Below, piece by piece: positions 1 to 15,616 of a stretch of 64,000 nucleotides of DNA. The notes beneath the pieces were generated by a model that was not told the DNA's origin, made no database searches, and saw only the letters and a list, made by a program, of their open reading frames with translations. Made by a program: the position numbers and the translations under genes. The stretch spans positions 121,714-185,713 of the forward strand of contig NZ_BCTU01000021.1 in NCBI RefSeq assembly GCF_001590925.1, given 5' to 3'. This DNA is from Serratia plymuthica NBRC 102599 (GTDB taxonomy: Bacteria; Pseudomonadota; Gammaproteobacteria; Enterobacterales; Enterobacteriaceae). Numbering within the stretch: position 1 is the stretch's first letter; each line of letters opens with the position of its first letter.

Positions 1-1
1 C

Positions 2-1738
2 CTCAGCAGCGTTCAGCAGGTTGAACGTCAGTTGCTGACCGCAGAACTGCAGGTGGCGAACAAAAGCTATGTGAGCGCCCGCAGCACGCTGGGCCATCTG
101 GATAGCGGTTCACTGTCAGCTAACCAATTGGTGCGCTTCTACCAGGCGCAGATCGCCGCCAATCAGGGTAAACCCTCTCTGCCACTGATCCGCGCCTACG
201 TTGCGCAAGAACCGCTGCTGACCGGCAAGGCTCATCAAACCAATCTGGATCAAACCTGGCAGGCGCTGCTGCAGTTGACGCCGCAGGACATGAACAGTCT
301 GGTGATCAACGCCAATGAAAACGTGCTGCAAGGCTGGCTGGATCTGCTGCGTGTCTATCAGGACAACAAGCAGGATCCCGACCTACTGAAGGCCGGCATC
401 AAGGACTGGCAAAACCGTTACCCGCAGAACCCGGCGGCGAAAACGTTGCCGACGCAGCTGAACCAGGTGCTGAATTTTACCCAGGCTTCCACCTCCAAAA
501 TCGCCCTGCTGCTGCCGCTGAACGGCCAGGCAAAAGTGTTCGCCGATGCGATCCAACAAGGTTTTGAAGCGGCGAAAAACGGCGTAGCCGCACCGGTGCA
601 GGTACAGCAACAGCAGCAACCTGCCAACAATCCCGTTCAGGCAGCAGCCCCTGCGGACGCCAATGCCAACGGTGCGGTAAGCACCTCGGCGCCGTCTGCG
701 GATGCCGCGCCCGTGACCGCGGCTCAACCTTCTACGCCGTCCAATGCGCAGATTACGCCGCCGCAGGCCACCAATGCGCAAATTAAAGTGTATGATACCA
801 CCAGCCAACCGCTGGCCGCGCTACTGACACAGGCACAGCAAGACGGCGCAACGCTGGTGGTGGGTCCGCTGCTGAAAGAGAACGTCGATCAACTGTCCGG
901 CAGCAATACCACGCTGAACGTGCTGGCGCTCAATCAGCCGGAAACGCCGAAAGACAATCCGAACATCTGTTACTTTGCCCTGTCGCCGGAAGACGAAGCG
1001 CGCGACGCTGCCCGCCACATTTGGGAACAACAAAAGCGCCAGCCGCTGCTGCTGATCCCGCGTGGTTCGTTCGGCGATCGCGTTGCCAAAGCCTTTAACC
1101 AGGAATGGCAAAAACTGGGCGGCCAGACCGTGCTGCAACAAGGTATCGGCTCTGCCGGCGAACTGCGTCAGGCGGTGAACAGCGGCGGCATCCGCATGAG
1201 CGGCACGCCGATTTCCGCTGCACCGGCTCCGCAGGCCGTGACCATTGCCGGGCTGACCATTCCGGCGCCGCCAAGCGATGTGCCTGCCGAATCCGGCGGC
1301 AACGTGGATGCAGTCTACATCGTGGCGACCCAGTCCCAGCTGACGTTGATCAAACCGATGATCGACATGGCCACCACCTCGCGCAGCAAACCGGCAATGT
1401 ACGCCAGCTCGCGTAGCTACCAGGCCGGTGCAGGCCCTGACTTCCGTCTGGAAATGGAAGGCCTGCAGTTCAGCGATATCCCGTTGCTGGCCGGCGCCAA
1501 CCCGCAGCTGTTGCAGCAGGCGAGCAGCCGGTTCCGCAACGACTATTCGCTGGTGCGTCTGTACGCCATGGGGATGGATGCCTGGACATTGGCCAATCAC
1601 TTTGCTGAAATGCGCCAGTTGCCCGGCTTCCAGGTCTCCGGCACCACCGGCATGCTGACCGCTTCACCAAGCTGCGTGATCAACAGGAAACTGCCTTGGC
1701 TGCAATACCGTCAGGGAATGGTGGTTCCCGTCTCTTGA
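2..1738 (+). CDS. lpoA: LpoA, outer-membrane lipoprotein activator of PBP1A (5' end cut off)
   Basis: The reading frame is open from the left edge, so the lipoprotein signal and the start are missing. LpoA sits in the outer membrane and reaches through the peptidoglycan to stimulate the synthase PBP1A. The visible part holds the end of the N-terminal helical repeat domain, then the periplasmic-binding-protein-like C-terminal domain ([20 protein letters not shown] near residue 160). That domain is interrupted by a low-complexity Gln/Ala/Pro stretch of about 60 residues, a variable linker in this family. The end, [15 protein letters not shown], matches the normal enterobacterial C-terminus. The last 43 bases overlap yraN, and the order lpoA-yraN-diaA-dolP is as in E. 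coli. Confidence 0.95.
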   Translation, partial: LSSVQQVERQLLTAELQVANKSYVSARSTLGHLDSGSLSANQLVRFYQAQIAANQGKPSLPLIRAYVAQEPLLTGKAHQTNLDQTWQALLQLTPQDMNSLVINANENVLQGWLDLLRVYQDNKQDPDLLKAGIKDWQNRYPQNPAAKTLPTQLNQVLNFTQASTSKIALLLPLNGQAKVFADAIQQGFEAAKNGVAAPVQVQQQQQPANNPVQAAAPADANANGAVSTSAPSADAAPVTAAQPSTPSNAQITPPQATNAQIKVYDTTSQPLAALLTQAQQDGATLVVGPLLKENVDQLSGSNTTLNVLALNQPETPKDNPNICYFALSPEDEARDAARHIWEQQKRQPLLLIPRGSFGDRVAKAFNQEWQKLGGQTVLQQGIGSAGELRQAVNSGGIRMSGTPISAAPAPQAVTIAGLTIPAPPSDVPAESGGNVDAVYIVATQSQLTLIKPMIDMATTSRSKPAMYASSRSYQAGAGPDFRLEMEGLQFSDIPLLAGANPQLLQQASSRFRNDYSLVRLYAMGMDAWTLANHFAEMRQLPGFQVSGTTGMLTASPSCVINRKLPWLQYRQGMVVPVS

Positions 1739-2088
1739 GTCAACGCGCCAAGGGGGCGGGCTATGAGTTACAGGCCCGCCGCTATCTGGAACGCGCCGGG
1801 CTCACCTTCTTCGCCGCCAACGTTACGCTGCGCGGCGGTGAGCTCGATCTCATCATGCGCGATGGTCAAACCTGGGTGTTTGTTGAAGTCCGCTACCGCC
1901 GCAGCGACGCCTTTGGCGGTGCGGCCGCCAGCGTGACTTACCGTAAACAGCAGCGGTTGCTGCATGCCGCCGCCGTTTGGTTGGCGGGGCGCGGAGCCAG
2001 TTTTGACACATCGTCTTGCCGTTTTGATGTTTTGGCCATCACCGGTAGCCAGTTAGAATGGATACCCAACGCCTTCAATGCGGATTAA
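1696..2088 (+). CDS. yraN: YraN, UPF0102 nuclease-fold protein
   Basis: A 130-residue protein of the UPF0102 family, about the same length as E. coli YraN (131). The core [22 protein letters not shown] carries the acidic and E-x-K/R pattern of endonuclease-like folds related to Holliday-junction resolvases; the cellular role is not settled. The proposed start is a TTG inside the end of lpoA. It is chosen because it gives the family length and because no ATG lies between it and the conserved [15 protein letters not shown] segment. The overlap with lpoA suggests translational coupling. Confidence 0.88.
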   Translation: MAAIPSGNGGSRLLSQRAKGAGYELQARRYLERAGLTFFAANVTLRGGELDLIMRDGQTWVFVEVRYRRSDAFGGAAASVTYRKQQRLLHAAAVWLAGRGASFDTSSCRFDVLAITGSQLEWIPNAFNAD

Positions 2089-2139
2089 TCATGGTTTACC
2101 GGTGCAGACCGGCCCTTTGACTTAGTGGATTAATACAAC

Positions 2140-2730
2140 GTGCTGGATAGAATTAAAGCCTGTTTTACCGAAAGCATCCAAACCCAGATTGCGGCGGCGG
2201 AAGCCTTGCCCGACGCCATCTCGCGTGCGGCGATGACGCTGGTTCAATCCTTACTTAACGGTAATAAAATTCTGTGCTGCGGCAACGGTACCTCGGCGGC
2301 CAACGCGCAGCATTTCGCCGCCAGCATGATCAACCGCTTTGAAACCGAGCGCCCAAGCCTGCCGGCCATTGCGCTGAATGCCGATAACGTGGTGCTGACG
2401 GCGATCACCAACGATCGCCTGCACGATGAGGTTTATGCCAAGCAGGTGCGTGCTCTCGGCCATGCCGGCGACGTCTTGCTGGCAATTTCCACCCGCGGCA
2501 ACAGCCGTGATATTGTGAAAGCGGTCGAAGCCGCAGTGACGCGTGACATGACGATTGTCGCACTCACCGGTTACGACGGCGGGGAGTTGGCCGGTTTGCT
2601 CGGTCAACAGGATGTCGAGATCCGTATCCCATCGCATCGCAGTGCTCGTATTCAGGAAATGCATATGCTCACAGTAAATTGCCTATGCGACCTGATAGAT
2701 AGTACGTTGTTTCCCCACCAGGACGAATAA
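2140..2730 (+). CDS. diaA: DiaA, DnaA-binding initiator-associating protein
   Basis: A 196-residue SIS-domain protein, the usual DiaA length. DiaA forms tetramers that bind several DnaA molecules and promote ordered assembly on oriC, helping timely replication start. The phosphosugar-isomerase fold is shown by [21 protein letters not shown] near residue 45, [11 protein letters not shown] near 120 and the C-terminal [18 protein letters not shown]. The start is a GTG, which agrees with the family N-terminus [13 protein letters not shown]. It lies 51 bases after yraN and 9 bases before dolP, so the four genes probably share a transcript. Confidence 0.95.
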   Translation: MLDRIKACFTESIQTQIAAAEALPDAISRAAMTLVQSLLNGNKILCCGNGTSAANAQHFAASMINRFETERPSLPAIALNADNVVLTAITNDRLHDEVYAKQVRALGHAGDVLLAISTRGNSRDIVKAVEAAVTRDMTIVALTGYDGGELAGLLGQQDVEIRIPSHRSARIQEMHMLTVNCLCDLIDSTLFPHQDE

Positions 2731-2739
2731 GGAACTGAG

Positions 2740-3315
2740 ATGAAGCTGAAAGCCACATTTGCAGTGCTGTCCAGCGCCCTGCTGTTACAAGGCTGTATCG
2801 CCGGCGTTGTCGTCGGCAGCGCGGCTGTCGCCACCAAGAGCGCCACCGACCCACGCAGCGTAGGCACTCAGGTAGACGACGGCACGCTGGAAGCCCGGGT
2901 TGAAAACGCCCTGAGTAAAGATCAACAGTTGAAGAAAGACGCCCGGGTGGTTGCTACCGCCTATCAGGGTAAAGTATTGCTGACCGGCCAGTCGCCGAGC
3001 ACCGACCTCGCCGCCCGCGCCAAGCAAATAGCGATGGGCGTCGAAGGCACGGCCGAAGTGTATAACGAGATCCGCCAAGGGACGCCAATCAGCCTCGGCA
3101 CTGCGTCCTCCGATACCTGGATCACCACCAAGGTGCGCTCGCAGCTGCTCACCAGCGACACGGTGAAATCATCCAATGTGAAGGTCACTACCGAAAACGG
3201 TGAGGTATTCCTGCTGGGCCTGGTCACGCAACAAGAAGCGCAGTCGGCCGCGCAGATCGCCAGCCAGGTGAGCGGCGTGAAACACGTCACCACCGCCTTT
3301 ACCTTCGTGAAATAA
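2740..3315 (+). CDS. dolP: DolP (YraP), outer-membrane BON-domain lipoprotein
   Basis: A 191-residue lipoprotein. The first residues form a signal peptide ending in the lipobox LLLQGC, so Cys19 would be acylated. Two BON domains follow (about residues 45-115 and 123-190), the second with TWITTKVRSQLL. DolP binds anionic phospholipid in the outer membrane at the division site and supports envelope integrity and BAM function. In E. coli it belongs to the sigma-E regulon; no clear sigma-E site was identified in the 9-base gap here. It is the last gene of the rightward group and converges on mtgA. Confidence 0.95.
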   Translation: MKLKATFAVLSSALLLQGCIAGVVVGSAAVATKSATDPRSVGTQVDDGTLEARVENALSKDQQLKKDARVVATAYQGKVLLTGQSPSTDLAARAKQIAMGVEGTAEVYNEIRQGTPISLGTASSDTWITTKVRSQLLTSDTVKSSNVKVTTENGEVFLLGLVTQQEAQSAAQIASQVSGVKHVTTAFTFVK

Positions 3316-3321
3316 CCCGCT

Positions 3322-3356
3322 GCGCCGGGGTAGGCCTGATGCCTTTATCCCGGCGC
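3322..3356. terminator. Inverted repeat between convergent dolP and mtgA
   Basis: An 8-base perfect stem GCGCCGGG / CCCGGCGC flanks a 19-base loop between the dolP and mtgA stop codons. Its position between converging genes suits a transcription end point, but neither strand has a T-run, so intrinsic termination is uncertain. Confidence 0.35.
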
Positions 3357-3357
3357 G

Positions 3358-4089
3358 CTAATCCAGATTATTTTCTTTCAGAAAGCCTTCCCCACCCAGC
3401 TGCCGCATCTGGCGCATAATCCACTGCTGCCGTTGAATCACATAGCCGGAAGGCGCACTGGCTTTAAAACGATGCGGGTTTGGCAACACCGCCGCCAGCA
3501 GCGCCGCTTCAGAAGCGGTCAGGCGTTTAGCCGGCTTATTGAAAAAGCGTTGCGACGCCTCTTCCACGCCGAATACCCCATCGCCAAATTCAACGATATT
3601 CAGGTAAACCGTCAGGATCCGCCGCTTGGTCCACACCAGTTCGATCCCCGAGGTCAGCCCGGCCTCCAGCCCCTTGCGCAGCCAACTGCGGCCATCCCAC
3701 AGAAACAGGTTCTTCGCCGTTTGCTGCGACAGCGTGGAGGCGCCGCGGATGCGTGTGGGGCGACGTTCGTTGTGGCTGAGCGCCTTTTCGATCGCCGCCA
3801 CGTCGAACCCCCAGTGTTCAGGGAACTTCTGGTCCTCCGCCGCCATGACCGCCAGCGCCATCTGCGGAGAAATATCGTCCATCGATACCCAGTCGGAGTG
3901 CGCCACATAGCCAAAATCGCCGCTCAGCCAGGCACCGAACTGCCGCTCCACCATCACCGCAGAAAAAGGCACCGGCAAGAAAGCAAAAACGGCTATCCCA
4001 AGCCCCCACAGGCCGACCAGGGCAATTATTCCGCGTTTCAGCCAAAACCAGGGCCGGGAAAAAATCGATTTGCCCACGGACTTTCTCAT
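3358..4089 (-). CDS. mtgA: MtgA, monofunctional peptidoglycan glycosyltransferase
   Basis: A 243-residue GT51 enzyme that polymerises lipid II into glycan strands at the inner membrane without a transpeptidase domain. One N-terminal membrane segment ([20 protein letters not shown]) precedes the catalytic domain. The family motifs are present: [15 protein letters not shown] with the catalytic Glu near residue 85, then [37 protein letters not shown] and [11 protein letters not shown]. The ATG overlaps the elbB stop codon as ATGA, so mtgA is translationally coupled to elbB, as in E. coli. Confidence 0.97.
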   Translation of the reverse strand: MRKSVGKSIFSRPWFWLKRGIIALVGLWGLGIAVFAFLPVPFSAVMVERQFGAWLSGDFGYVAHSDWVSMDDISPQMALAVMAAEDQKFPEHWGFDVAAIEKALSHNERRPTRIRGASTLSQQTAKNLFLWDGRSWLRKGLEAGLTSGIELVWTKRRILTVYLNIVEFGDGVFGVEEASQRFFNKPAKRLTASEAALLAAVLPNPHRFKASAPSGYVIQRQQWIMRQMRQLGGEGFLKENNLD

Positions 4090-4739
4090 TCAACCAAATC
4101 CAGCACCCGTGAAACCAGCTTATCAATCCCGTCGGCCGCCTCGCTGATAGATTTCGCCAACATATAGGCTGGCGTGGTCACCACTTTGTTTTCAATATCC
4201 ACCACGATGTCATCAACCGGGCAAATAACCGGCTCGCCGCCCATGGCATCAATCACTTCACCCAGGTCCGGATCGTTGCCAATGGTCAGCCGCACTTGTT
4301 GATCCAGCAGCTTCGGCAGCAGCGCGGGGGCAATACACATAAAACCAATTGGTTTATTTGCCTTATACATTTGTTGCGTTAACTTAGCTAAATCTTTATC
4401 AATCCAGCATTCTGCCCCTTCACTGGCGAAGCTGCTGAGGTTCTTCGCCGCACCAAATCCACCGGGTACAATCAGCGCATCCAACTGGCCGGCATCAGCC
4501 TGTGAAAGCGGCCGAATTTTCCCTCTAGCGATACGCGCAGACTCGACCAAAACATTGCGTTCCTCCGGCATCTCATCGCCAGTTAAGTGATTAATAACAT
4601 GAAGTTGAGATTTATCCGGTGCAAAGCACACCGCCTGTGCCCCCGCCCGGTCCAACGCAAGCAGCGTCAGGACGGCTTCATGGATCTCCGCACCGTCATA
4701 AACTCCGCAGCCGCTCAGCACAACGCCAACGTTTTTCAT
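4086..4739 (-). CDS. elbB: ElbB, DJ-1/PfpI-family isoprenoid-biosynthesis-associated glyoxalase
   Basis: A 217-residue class I glutamine-amidotransferase-like (DJ-1/PfpI) protein. E. coli ElbB has been reported to affect isoprenoid synthesis and to have glyoxalase activity. The strand-elbow motif [13 protein letters not shown] carries the reactive Cys near residue 136, and [16 protein letters not shown] is conserved. The ATG at 4739 is preferred over the adjacent GTG because it matches the E. coli length and lies 8 bases after AAGGAG. It is the first gene of a leftward pair with mtgA. Confidence 0.95.
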   Translation of the reverse strand: MKNVGVVLSGCGVYDGAEIHEAVLTLLALDRAGAQAVCFAPDKSQLHVINHLTGDEMPEERNVLVESARIARGKIRPLSQADAGQLDALIVPGGFGAAKNLSSFASEGAECWIDKDLAKLTQQMYKANKPIGFMCIAPALLPKLLDQQVRLTIGNDPDLGEVIDAMGGEPVICPVDDIVVDIENKVVTTPAYMLAKSISEAADGIDKLVSRVLDLVE

Positions 4740-4837
4740 CACCCTTACTCCTTATGAGACTGTCAACTGGTTAGTGCTCGGAGTTAACAAACACTAATCT
4801 ACATCACACATTTTAATGAATCTTCTAACAAGAGCGC

Positions 4838-4867
4838 TTACATTTGCTATGTTGTTGGCTGTATGAT
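4838..4867 (+). promoter_or_regulatory. Candidate arcZ promoter
   Basis: TTACAT (4838-4843) and TATGAT (4862-4867) are separated by 18 bases and face right. They would start transcription near 4874, giving an RNA close to the roughly 120-nucleotide length known for ArcZ. In E. coli this promoter is repressed by phosphorylated ArcA; no ArcA site was resolved here. Confidence 0.55.
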
Positions 4868-4873
4868 GTTTAG

Positions 4874-4988
4874 GAATTCTCTACAACCTGCTCGACCAGA
4901 ACACTGAATACCAATACGCAGGTTCACAATTTCCCTGGTGTTGGCGCAATATTCGCGCACCCCGGCCTAGGTCGGGGTCATTTTTTTT
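4874..4988 (+). ncRNA. arcZ: ArcZ, Hfq-dependent small regulatory RNA
   Basis: The gene lies between elbB and arcB on the opposite strand to both, exactly where E. coli encodes ArcZ (SraH/RyhA). The conserved seed block TTTCCCTGGTGTTGGCGCA starts at 4931 and is followed by ATATTCGCGC. The terminator stem CCCCG-GCCTAGGT-CGGGG then runs into eight T residues ending at 4988. The last 11 bases lie antisense to the arcB 3' end. ArcZ is processed to a short 3' form that activates rpoS and represses flagellar and other mRNAs through Hfq. The 5' end is estimated from the promoter. Confidence 0.92.
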
Positions 4989-7317
4989 CAGCGTTCGCAA
5001 CCCACTCACGCAGTACTTGTACATCGTTGCGCCATTCCTGTTTGAGCTCATCAACCCAGTCCTGCACGTTATCCCACCACGCCGGCAGCGTCGGGGTTTG
5101 AATTTGCTGTGCAAGCTGCTGCAAATGACGCAGGCCAACCGACCCGCAAGCACCCTTGATTTTATGCCCTTCTTCGGTGATGCCTTTCTGGTCACGCGCC
5201 GTCATATTGGACTCCAGCACCGCCAGATAGCCCGGCATCATCTGCTCAAACATCTCCAGGCTCTGATGAATCAGTTGCGGCCCCACCAGGTCCATGTACT
5301 GTTCCAGCATTGTGGTATCCAGTAACGACTCATTAATCTGCATCGCCTTTTGCTCCGTTTTCTTTGTGGTGTGAGAGGGTTGATGATCCCAGTAATGTTT
5401 AATGACCTTGGTCAACGCCGGTACAGAAAGCGGCTTGCTCAGCACATCGTCCATACCCGCGTCGAGATACTCTTTTTTGTCTTTCAGCACGTTGGCGGTC
5501 AAAGCAACCAGCGGCGGCAGCGTTTGCCCGGCATAACGCTCGCGCAGCACCCGGGCGATATCCAGCCCGGTCATGTCCGGCAGTTGGATATCCAGCAGCA
5601 CCAGATCAAACTCGTCCGGATCGAACATCGCCAGCGCGTCGGTGCCGTTCATCGCCACTTCCACGCTGTTGCCGAGCTTCTCCAGTACCGAGCGCGCCAC
5701 AATCACGTTCAGTTCGATATCCTCCACCAGCAGGATATGCAGCGCCGGCAACGGCAGATCCTCCTCGGCACGCGTCTCACTTTCCGCCTCTTGCACCGCC
5801 GGCGCATTGATGGTCAAGGTGAAGCAAGAACCGTGCCCCTGTACGCTGCTGACGGTGATATCGCCGCCCATGCTCTGCGCCAGGCGCTTGGAAACAGCCA
5901 ACCCGATGCCGGTGCCGGTCGCCGGGCGGCCACCGTGCTGATCTTTCACCTGATAATACATGGCGAAGATCTTGTCCTGTTCGTCCTGTGGAATACCCAT
6001 GCCGGAATCTTCCACCTCAAACACCAGTCGATCCTGCTCTTCACGCCGCACACGCACCACAATCTGCCCGTGCGGGGTAAACTTCACCGCATTGCCGATC
6101 AGGTTCCACAGGATCTGCCGCAGGCGGGTGCCGTCGGTGATGATTTGCTGCGGCAGCGGCGATTGCGGCTCCATCACGAAATGCAGGCCTTTTGGCTGCG
6201 CCAGCAGGCCGGAGAGGTTTTCCAGATCCGCCAGGAAGCCGGTAAAATCCACCGGTTGGTTGTCGAGTTGCACTTTCCGCCGCTCGAGCTTGTCCATCTC
6301 AATGATGTCATTGAAGATATTGCCCAGCGTGATGGCACTGACATGGATGGTCTTCAGGTATTTCAACTGCTCATCGTTCAAATCGGTATCGAGCAGAATG
6401 CGGCTCAGCCCGACGATGCCGTTAAGCGGCGTACGAAGCTCGTGGCTGATCGTTGAGATGAAGGTGGTCTTGTCCCTGCTGGCGTTCTCCAGCGCGTCCT
6501 GGTAGCGCTTACGCTCGGTTATATCGCGGCCAAAGCCCATCAGCCCGTGACGTTTGCCCACGCGATCGTAAAACGGCACCTTGCGCAGCTCAAAACAGGC
6601 CTTGCGCCCGTCCGGGTAAACCAACCACTGTTCGTAGGTCAGGGAGACGTTATGGCGAAAGACCTTCTCGTCGGTTTCTATCACCTTTTCGGCGATTTCC
6701 TGGCTGTAGACGTCAAACGGCGTCAGGCCGATCAGCTGCTTTTCGCTTTTGCCGGTCAGCAGTTCCATCGCCCGATTACAGCCGGAGAATTCTTTGTCTT
6801 CGTTGCGGTAATACACCAGATCGGGGGAGGCATCGAGGAACGAACGCAACAGAGCCGATTGCTGGCCCGGCTCAATCTGCGCCAATTCGCGCTGCTCCAT
6901 CTCTTCCGTCAGCTTGTCCATCACCTGCTGGCGATCTTGCTCCGCCTTGATACGGTCGGCGATTTCCTGATTCAACTGGCTGATGTTGTCTTTAATCTGC
7001 TGGTTCAGCTCCAGATCGCGGTGGCGCATTTCTTCCAGTTTATCGACCAGACGCGCCAGGCGCTGGCGGGATTCTTCCAGTTGCTCGACCACCACCGACA
7101 GAAAGTACACCGCCCAGGGCGTGATCAGCAGGCCGAAGAAGATCGAACGCACCACGTCGATGCTTTCCACCTCGCCGCGCAGCAGCATGGTCACCGCCAT
7201 CTGTACCACCATCGCCAGTACCACCAGCGCCGAAGCCAGCAGCAGCGAAAAGCGCACCAGCCCCAGTTTCACCATTAAATCAACGTAGTACTGGGCTAAT
7301 ACCCGGATTTGCTTCAT
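4978..7317 (-). CDS. arcB: ArcB, anaerobic hybrid sensor kinase
   Basis: The sensor of the Arc system, which phosphorylates ArcA when quinones are reduced. Of 779 residues, the first 80 hold two membrane segments, followed by a coiled coil, a PAS domain (RSFLDASPDLVYYRNEDKEF, about 165-275) and the kinase core with ISHELRTPLNG. The ATP-binding box ends in TGTGIGLAVSKRLA. A receiver domain (LVLLDIQLPDMTGLD) and a C-terminal HPt domain with GHKIKGACGSVG complete the phosphorelay. The start at 7317 has GGGAG five bases upstream and matches E. coli; a GTG four codons earlier has no ribosome site. Confidence 0.98.
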   Translation of the reverse strand: MKQIRVLAQYYVDLMVKLGLVRFSLLLASALVVLAMVVQMAVTMLLRGEVESIDVVRSIFFGLLITPWAVYFLSVVVEQLEESRQRLARLVDKLEEMRHRDLELNQQIKDNISQLNQEIADRIKAEQDRQQVMDKLTEEMEQRELAQIEPGQQSALLRSFLDASPDLVYYRNEDKEFSGCNRAMELLTGKSEKQLIGLTPFDVYSQEIAEKVIETDEKVFRHNVSLTYEQWLVYPDGRKACFELRKVPFYDRVGKRHGLMGFGRDITERKRYQDALENASRDKTTFISTISHELRTPLNGIVGLSRILLDTDLNDEQLKYLKTIHVSAITLGNIFNDIIEMDKLERRKVQLDNQPVDFTGFLADLENLSGLLAQPKGLHFVMEPQSPLPQQIITDGTRLRQILWNLIGNAVKFTPHGQIVVRVRREEQDRLVFEVEDSGMGIPQDEQDKIFAMYYQVKDQHGGRPATGTGIGLAVSKRLAQSMGGDITVSSVQGHGSCFTLTINAPAVQEAESETRAEEDLPLPALHILLVEDIELNVIVARSVLEKLGNSVEVAMNGTDALAMFDPDEFDLVLLDIQLPDMTGLDIARVLRERYAGQTLPPLVALTANVLKDKKEYLDAGMDDVLSKPLSVPALTKVIKHYWDHQPSHTTKKTEQKAMQINESLLDTTMLEQYMDLVGPQLIHQSLEMFEQMMPGYLAVLESNMTARDQKGITEEGHKIKGACGSVGLRHLQQLAQQIQTPTLPAWWDNVQDWVDELKQEWRNDVQVLREWVANAEKK

Positions 7318-7421
7318 AGCGGCTCCCATCAGACAGAATCGGTTAAATCATACCGTAAAACCTCGGTGAGATAAGGAAGCAAACACCGAAGTGTGGGAAA
7401 GTTTGCAAATCAAAACAGCGA

Positions 7422-8348
7422 TCAAGGGCGATATTGCCGCTTTTCATCCAATCCGCTGCCCTGTCCGCCATAACGCTGCAGGTAACCGCCGACCGCCTGC
7501 ATGCCGTTCCAGCGGTTTTCGCACCATAATGGTGCCAACAGCGTCGGCCGACGGGCGCTGGCGGAGATGCGGTGATAGACAATCTCTTTCGGCGTATGGC
7601 GGATCATCTCCCCGGCACTGGCGGCGTACTCCTCCAGCGCCAATTCAGGCATGCGCCCGGCCTGCCAGGCCCGCGCCAAGGTGCTGCCGGTAACGATATG
7701 CAGCGGGTGCAGCTTGATGCCGTCCACGCCGCTGTCCACCACCTGCCGCAGCGTAGCCAGATGATCGGCCGAGCTTTCCCCCGGCAGCCCGACGATCAGG
7801 TGGCTGCATACCTTCAGCCCACGTTCGCGCGCCAATCGGGCGGTATGCTGGTAACAGGAGAAATTGTGGCCGCGATTAATGCGCTTCAGCGTTTTATCGT
7901 GTGCCGTCTGCAGGCCCAGCTCGAGCCAAACCTCATAACCTTGTTCAAGGTAGCCCGCCAGCAAATCAAGCGCGGCGGGCGGCACGCAGTCCGGCCGAGT
8001 GCCAACGCAGATCCCGACCATATCGGCCTGCGCCAGCGCCTGCCGATACATGTCCGCCAGCAGGCTCACTTCTGCATAAGTACTGGTATAGGCCTGAAAG
8101 TAGGCCAGGTAACGTTTTGCGCGGTTGACCCTGCCGGCCTGCACCCTCAGCTGTTCGGCAATGCTCTGGCGCTGCATCTGCTCGTCGGCAAAAGAGGCTA
8201 CGTTGCAGAAGGTACAACCGCCGCGGCCCAGGGTACCGTCACGATTTGGGCAGCTAAAACCGCCGTGCAGCGTGAGTTTATGGATCTTTTCGCCGTGCCG
8301 ACGCTGGAGATCGGCGCCAAACATATTGACTAATTGCGGCAACTGCAT
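7422..8348 (-). CDS. yhcC: YhcC, radical SAM protein
   Basis: A 308-residue radical SAM protein of the Elp3-like/YhcC group, function unknown. The iron-sulfur site is GRGGCTFCNVASF, with an upstream Cys in GGFSCPNRDG giving a CX14CX2C-like arrangement. LELGLQTAHDKTLKRINRGH and CSHLIVGLPGESSAD are the usual TIM-barrel motifs. The start at 8348 begins MQLPQLVNMFG as in E. coli and has AGAGAAAG upstream. It lies between arcB and the gltB regulatory region, the same order as in E. coli. Confidence 0.92.
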   Translation of the reverse strand: MQLPQLVNMFGADLQRRHGEKIHKLTLHGGFSCPNRDGTLGRGGCTFCNVASFADEQMQRQSIAEQLRVQAGRVNRAKRYLAYFQAYTSTYAEVSLLADMYRQALAQADMVGICVGTRPDCVPPAALDLLAGYLEQGYEVWLELGLQTAHDKTLKRINRGHNFSCYQHTARLARERGLKVCSHLIVGLPGESSADHLATLRQVVDSGVDGIKLHPLHIVTGSTLARAWQAGRMPELALEEYAASAGEMIRHTPKEIVYHRISASARRPTLLAPLWCENRWNGMQAVGGYLQRYGGQGSGLDEKRQYRP

Positions 8349-9042
8349 AATCTTGGCTTTCTCTGTACTCAAAGCCCGTGATGCTAATAAGAAACGGCTT
8401 TTCCCGCGATGACAGAGATCAACGCTTTCCCTTCAAGGCTTCACCAGGCATAACTATTCATTATAAATGCAAATAAAATCACCCGAGCCAAGATGAATTT
8501 TTCTTATTCTCCCCTAACCGTTAACGCCTGTATGACAAAGCGATTAAAAATAGTTACAAATAACAAGAAAGCATAACTTAATAGAATAAAATTCTGACAT
8601 TCACGTCCGCACTAGCATGGTGCAGAGATTCAGAGGTTGCACTATAGTGAGACAGCTCACATTTCCTCGAGCCCTGACGCTCCTCGCCACCACCGTAAAT
8701 TCATGTAAAAATAGTTATTTTTCAAAAAGATAACCCACAATAATTCAATAAAAAACGCTCTTAAGCCTATATTTGACCTGCGTATTCTTTCTCGCTAAGT
8801 TGGAAGTCCGCTGGAAGCTTTCTGGACGGGCAAACGTCTCGTCATATTTATGCAGTTATTTAAGACTCCCTCTTAAAACAAGTCATTCACCACTTGTGAG
8901 AACCGTCACGAGAGGCCATTGATGGAGGGCGGAAAAGCAGATCGGCGATATTAACCTTGCTGATTGGACTTCCGCCTGACGTTGGGAAGCCCCCTCGCAG
9001 TTGGTTGTAAGAGTCACGCAGAGCCTGGGGAGGTTCACTGAT
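8349..9042 (+). promoter_or_regulatory. yhcC-gltB intergenic regulatory region and gltB leader
   Basis: About 690 bases without a protein gene separate the divergent yhcC and gltB. The left half, to about 8760, is AT-rich with A-tracts, as expected of a bent region bound by global regulators. E. coli gltBDF is controlled here by Lrp, IHF, CRP and ArgR. A CRP-like site is visible (separate entry); individual Lrp and IHF sites could not be assigned by eye. The right half is GC-richer and resembles an untranslated leader. The gltB ribosome site GGGGAGG lies at 9027-9033. Confidence 0.6.
8646..8661. promoter_or_regulatory. CRP-like site upstream of gltB
   Basis: AGTGA-GACAGC-TCACA matches the CRP consensus TGTGA-N6-TCACA at nine of ten half-site positions. 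It lies about 385 bases before the gltB ATG. CRP control of gltBDF is established in E. coli; occupancy here is inferred. Confidence 0.5.
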
Positions 9043-14932
<5,890 letters not shown>

Positions 14933-14956
14933 TATCCCTTCTGCTTCACGCTTCAG

Positions 14957-14990
14957 GGGCCCGGTTCACAATACCGGGCCCTTTGTTTTT
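14957..14990 (+). terminator. gltBD intrinsic terminator
   Basis: A nine-base perfect stem GGGCCCGGT / ACCGGGCCC with a seven-base loop is followed by TTTGTTTTT, directly after gltD. Confidence 0.93.
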
Positions 14991-15068
14991 CCGCACACGC
15001 GACAGCTACCAGCTTCTGCCCCGATACAACGATTGCATGACTTGATTATTCGGCAGGATCAAGGCAAT

Positions 15069-15094
15069 AAAAAAGGTCGCCTGAGCGACCTTTT
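15069..15094 (-). terminator. sspAB intrinsic terminator
   Basis: Read leftward, AAAGGTCGC-TCAG-GCGACCTTT runs into TTTTTATT just past the sspB stop. The stem is also usable in the other direction, where it faces transcripts arriving from gltD. Confidence 0.9.
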
Positions 15095-15113
15095 GCTGTT
15101 CGTAGCTGCAGGA

Positions 15114-15611
15114 TTATTTCACCACGCGCAGCGATGGGCGGCCACCGCGCGGCGGCTGTGGCGGTTCATCGTCCGGCTCGTGGTCATCACTCATGTCCGG
15201 GCGATCGCCATCAATCACCGACATCAGGCTTTCCGATGGAATCGTCTCATTGTCCATGCCTTCAAAAGTGCCTTCCGCTTCATAGGCGGCTTCCGGTTCA
15301 AACATGGTGCCTGCGCCATTTTCACGCGCATAAATCGCCAGTACCGCTGCCATTGGCACCGAAACCTGACGTGGCACACCACCGAAACGCGCGTTGAAAT
15401 GCACTTCGTCGTTGCCTAATTCCAGGCTGCCTACCGCACGTGGCGCAATGTTCAGTACGATCTGGCCATCGCGGGCAAACTCCATCGGCACCTGCACGTC
15501 AGGGCGCGTCACGTCCACCACCAGATGCGGCGTCAGCTGATTATCAAGCAACCAGTCATAGAACGCCCGCAGCAGATACGGACGGCGCGGGGTCATTTGA
15601 GACATATCCAT
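15114..15611 (-). CDS. sspB: SspB, ClpXP adaptor for ssrA-tagged proteins
   Basis: A 165-residue adaptor that captures the ssrA tag on products of stalled ribosomes and delivers them to ClpXP. It also delivers the anti-sigma factor fragment of RseA. The folded SMC-like domain covers residues 5-110 (RRPYLLRAFYDWLLDNQLTP, FNARFGGVPRQVSVPM). An acidic flexible linker follows, and the C-terminal ClpX-binding tail GGRPSLRVVK is intact. The gene begins five bases after the sspA stop and ends at a terminator, so the two genes form one operon. Confidence 0.97.
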   Translation of the reverse strand: MDMSQMTPRRPYLLRAFYDWLLDNQLTPHLVVDVTRPDVQVPMEFARDGQIVLNIAPRAVGSLELGNDEVHFNARFGGVPRQVSVPMAAVLAIYARENGAGTMFEPEAAYEAEGTFEGMDNETIPSESLMSVIDGDRPDMSDDHEPDDEPPQPPRGGRPSLRVVK

Positions 15612-15616
15612 GACGC

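Noticed and set aside
9001..9042. TTG at 9001 as the gltB start
   Set aside because: It has no ribosome site. The ATG at 9043 follows GGGGAGG and gives the known propeptide MLYDKSLERDN and the E. coli length.
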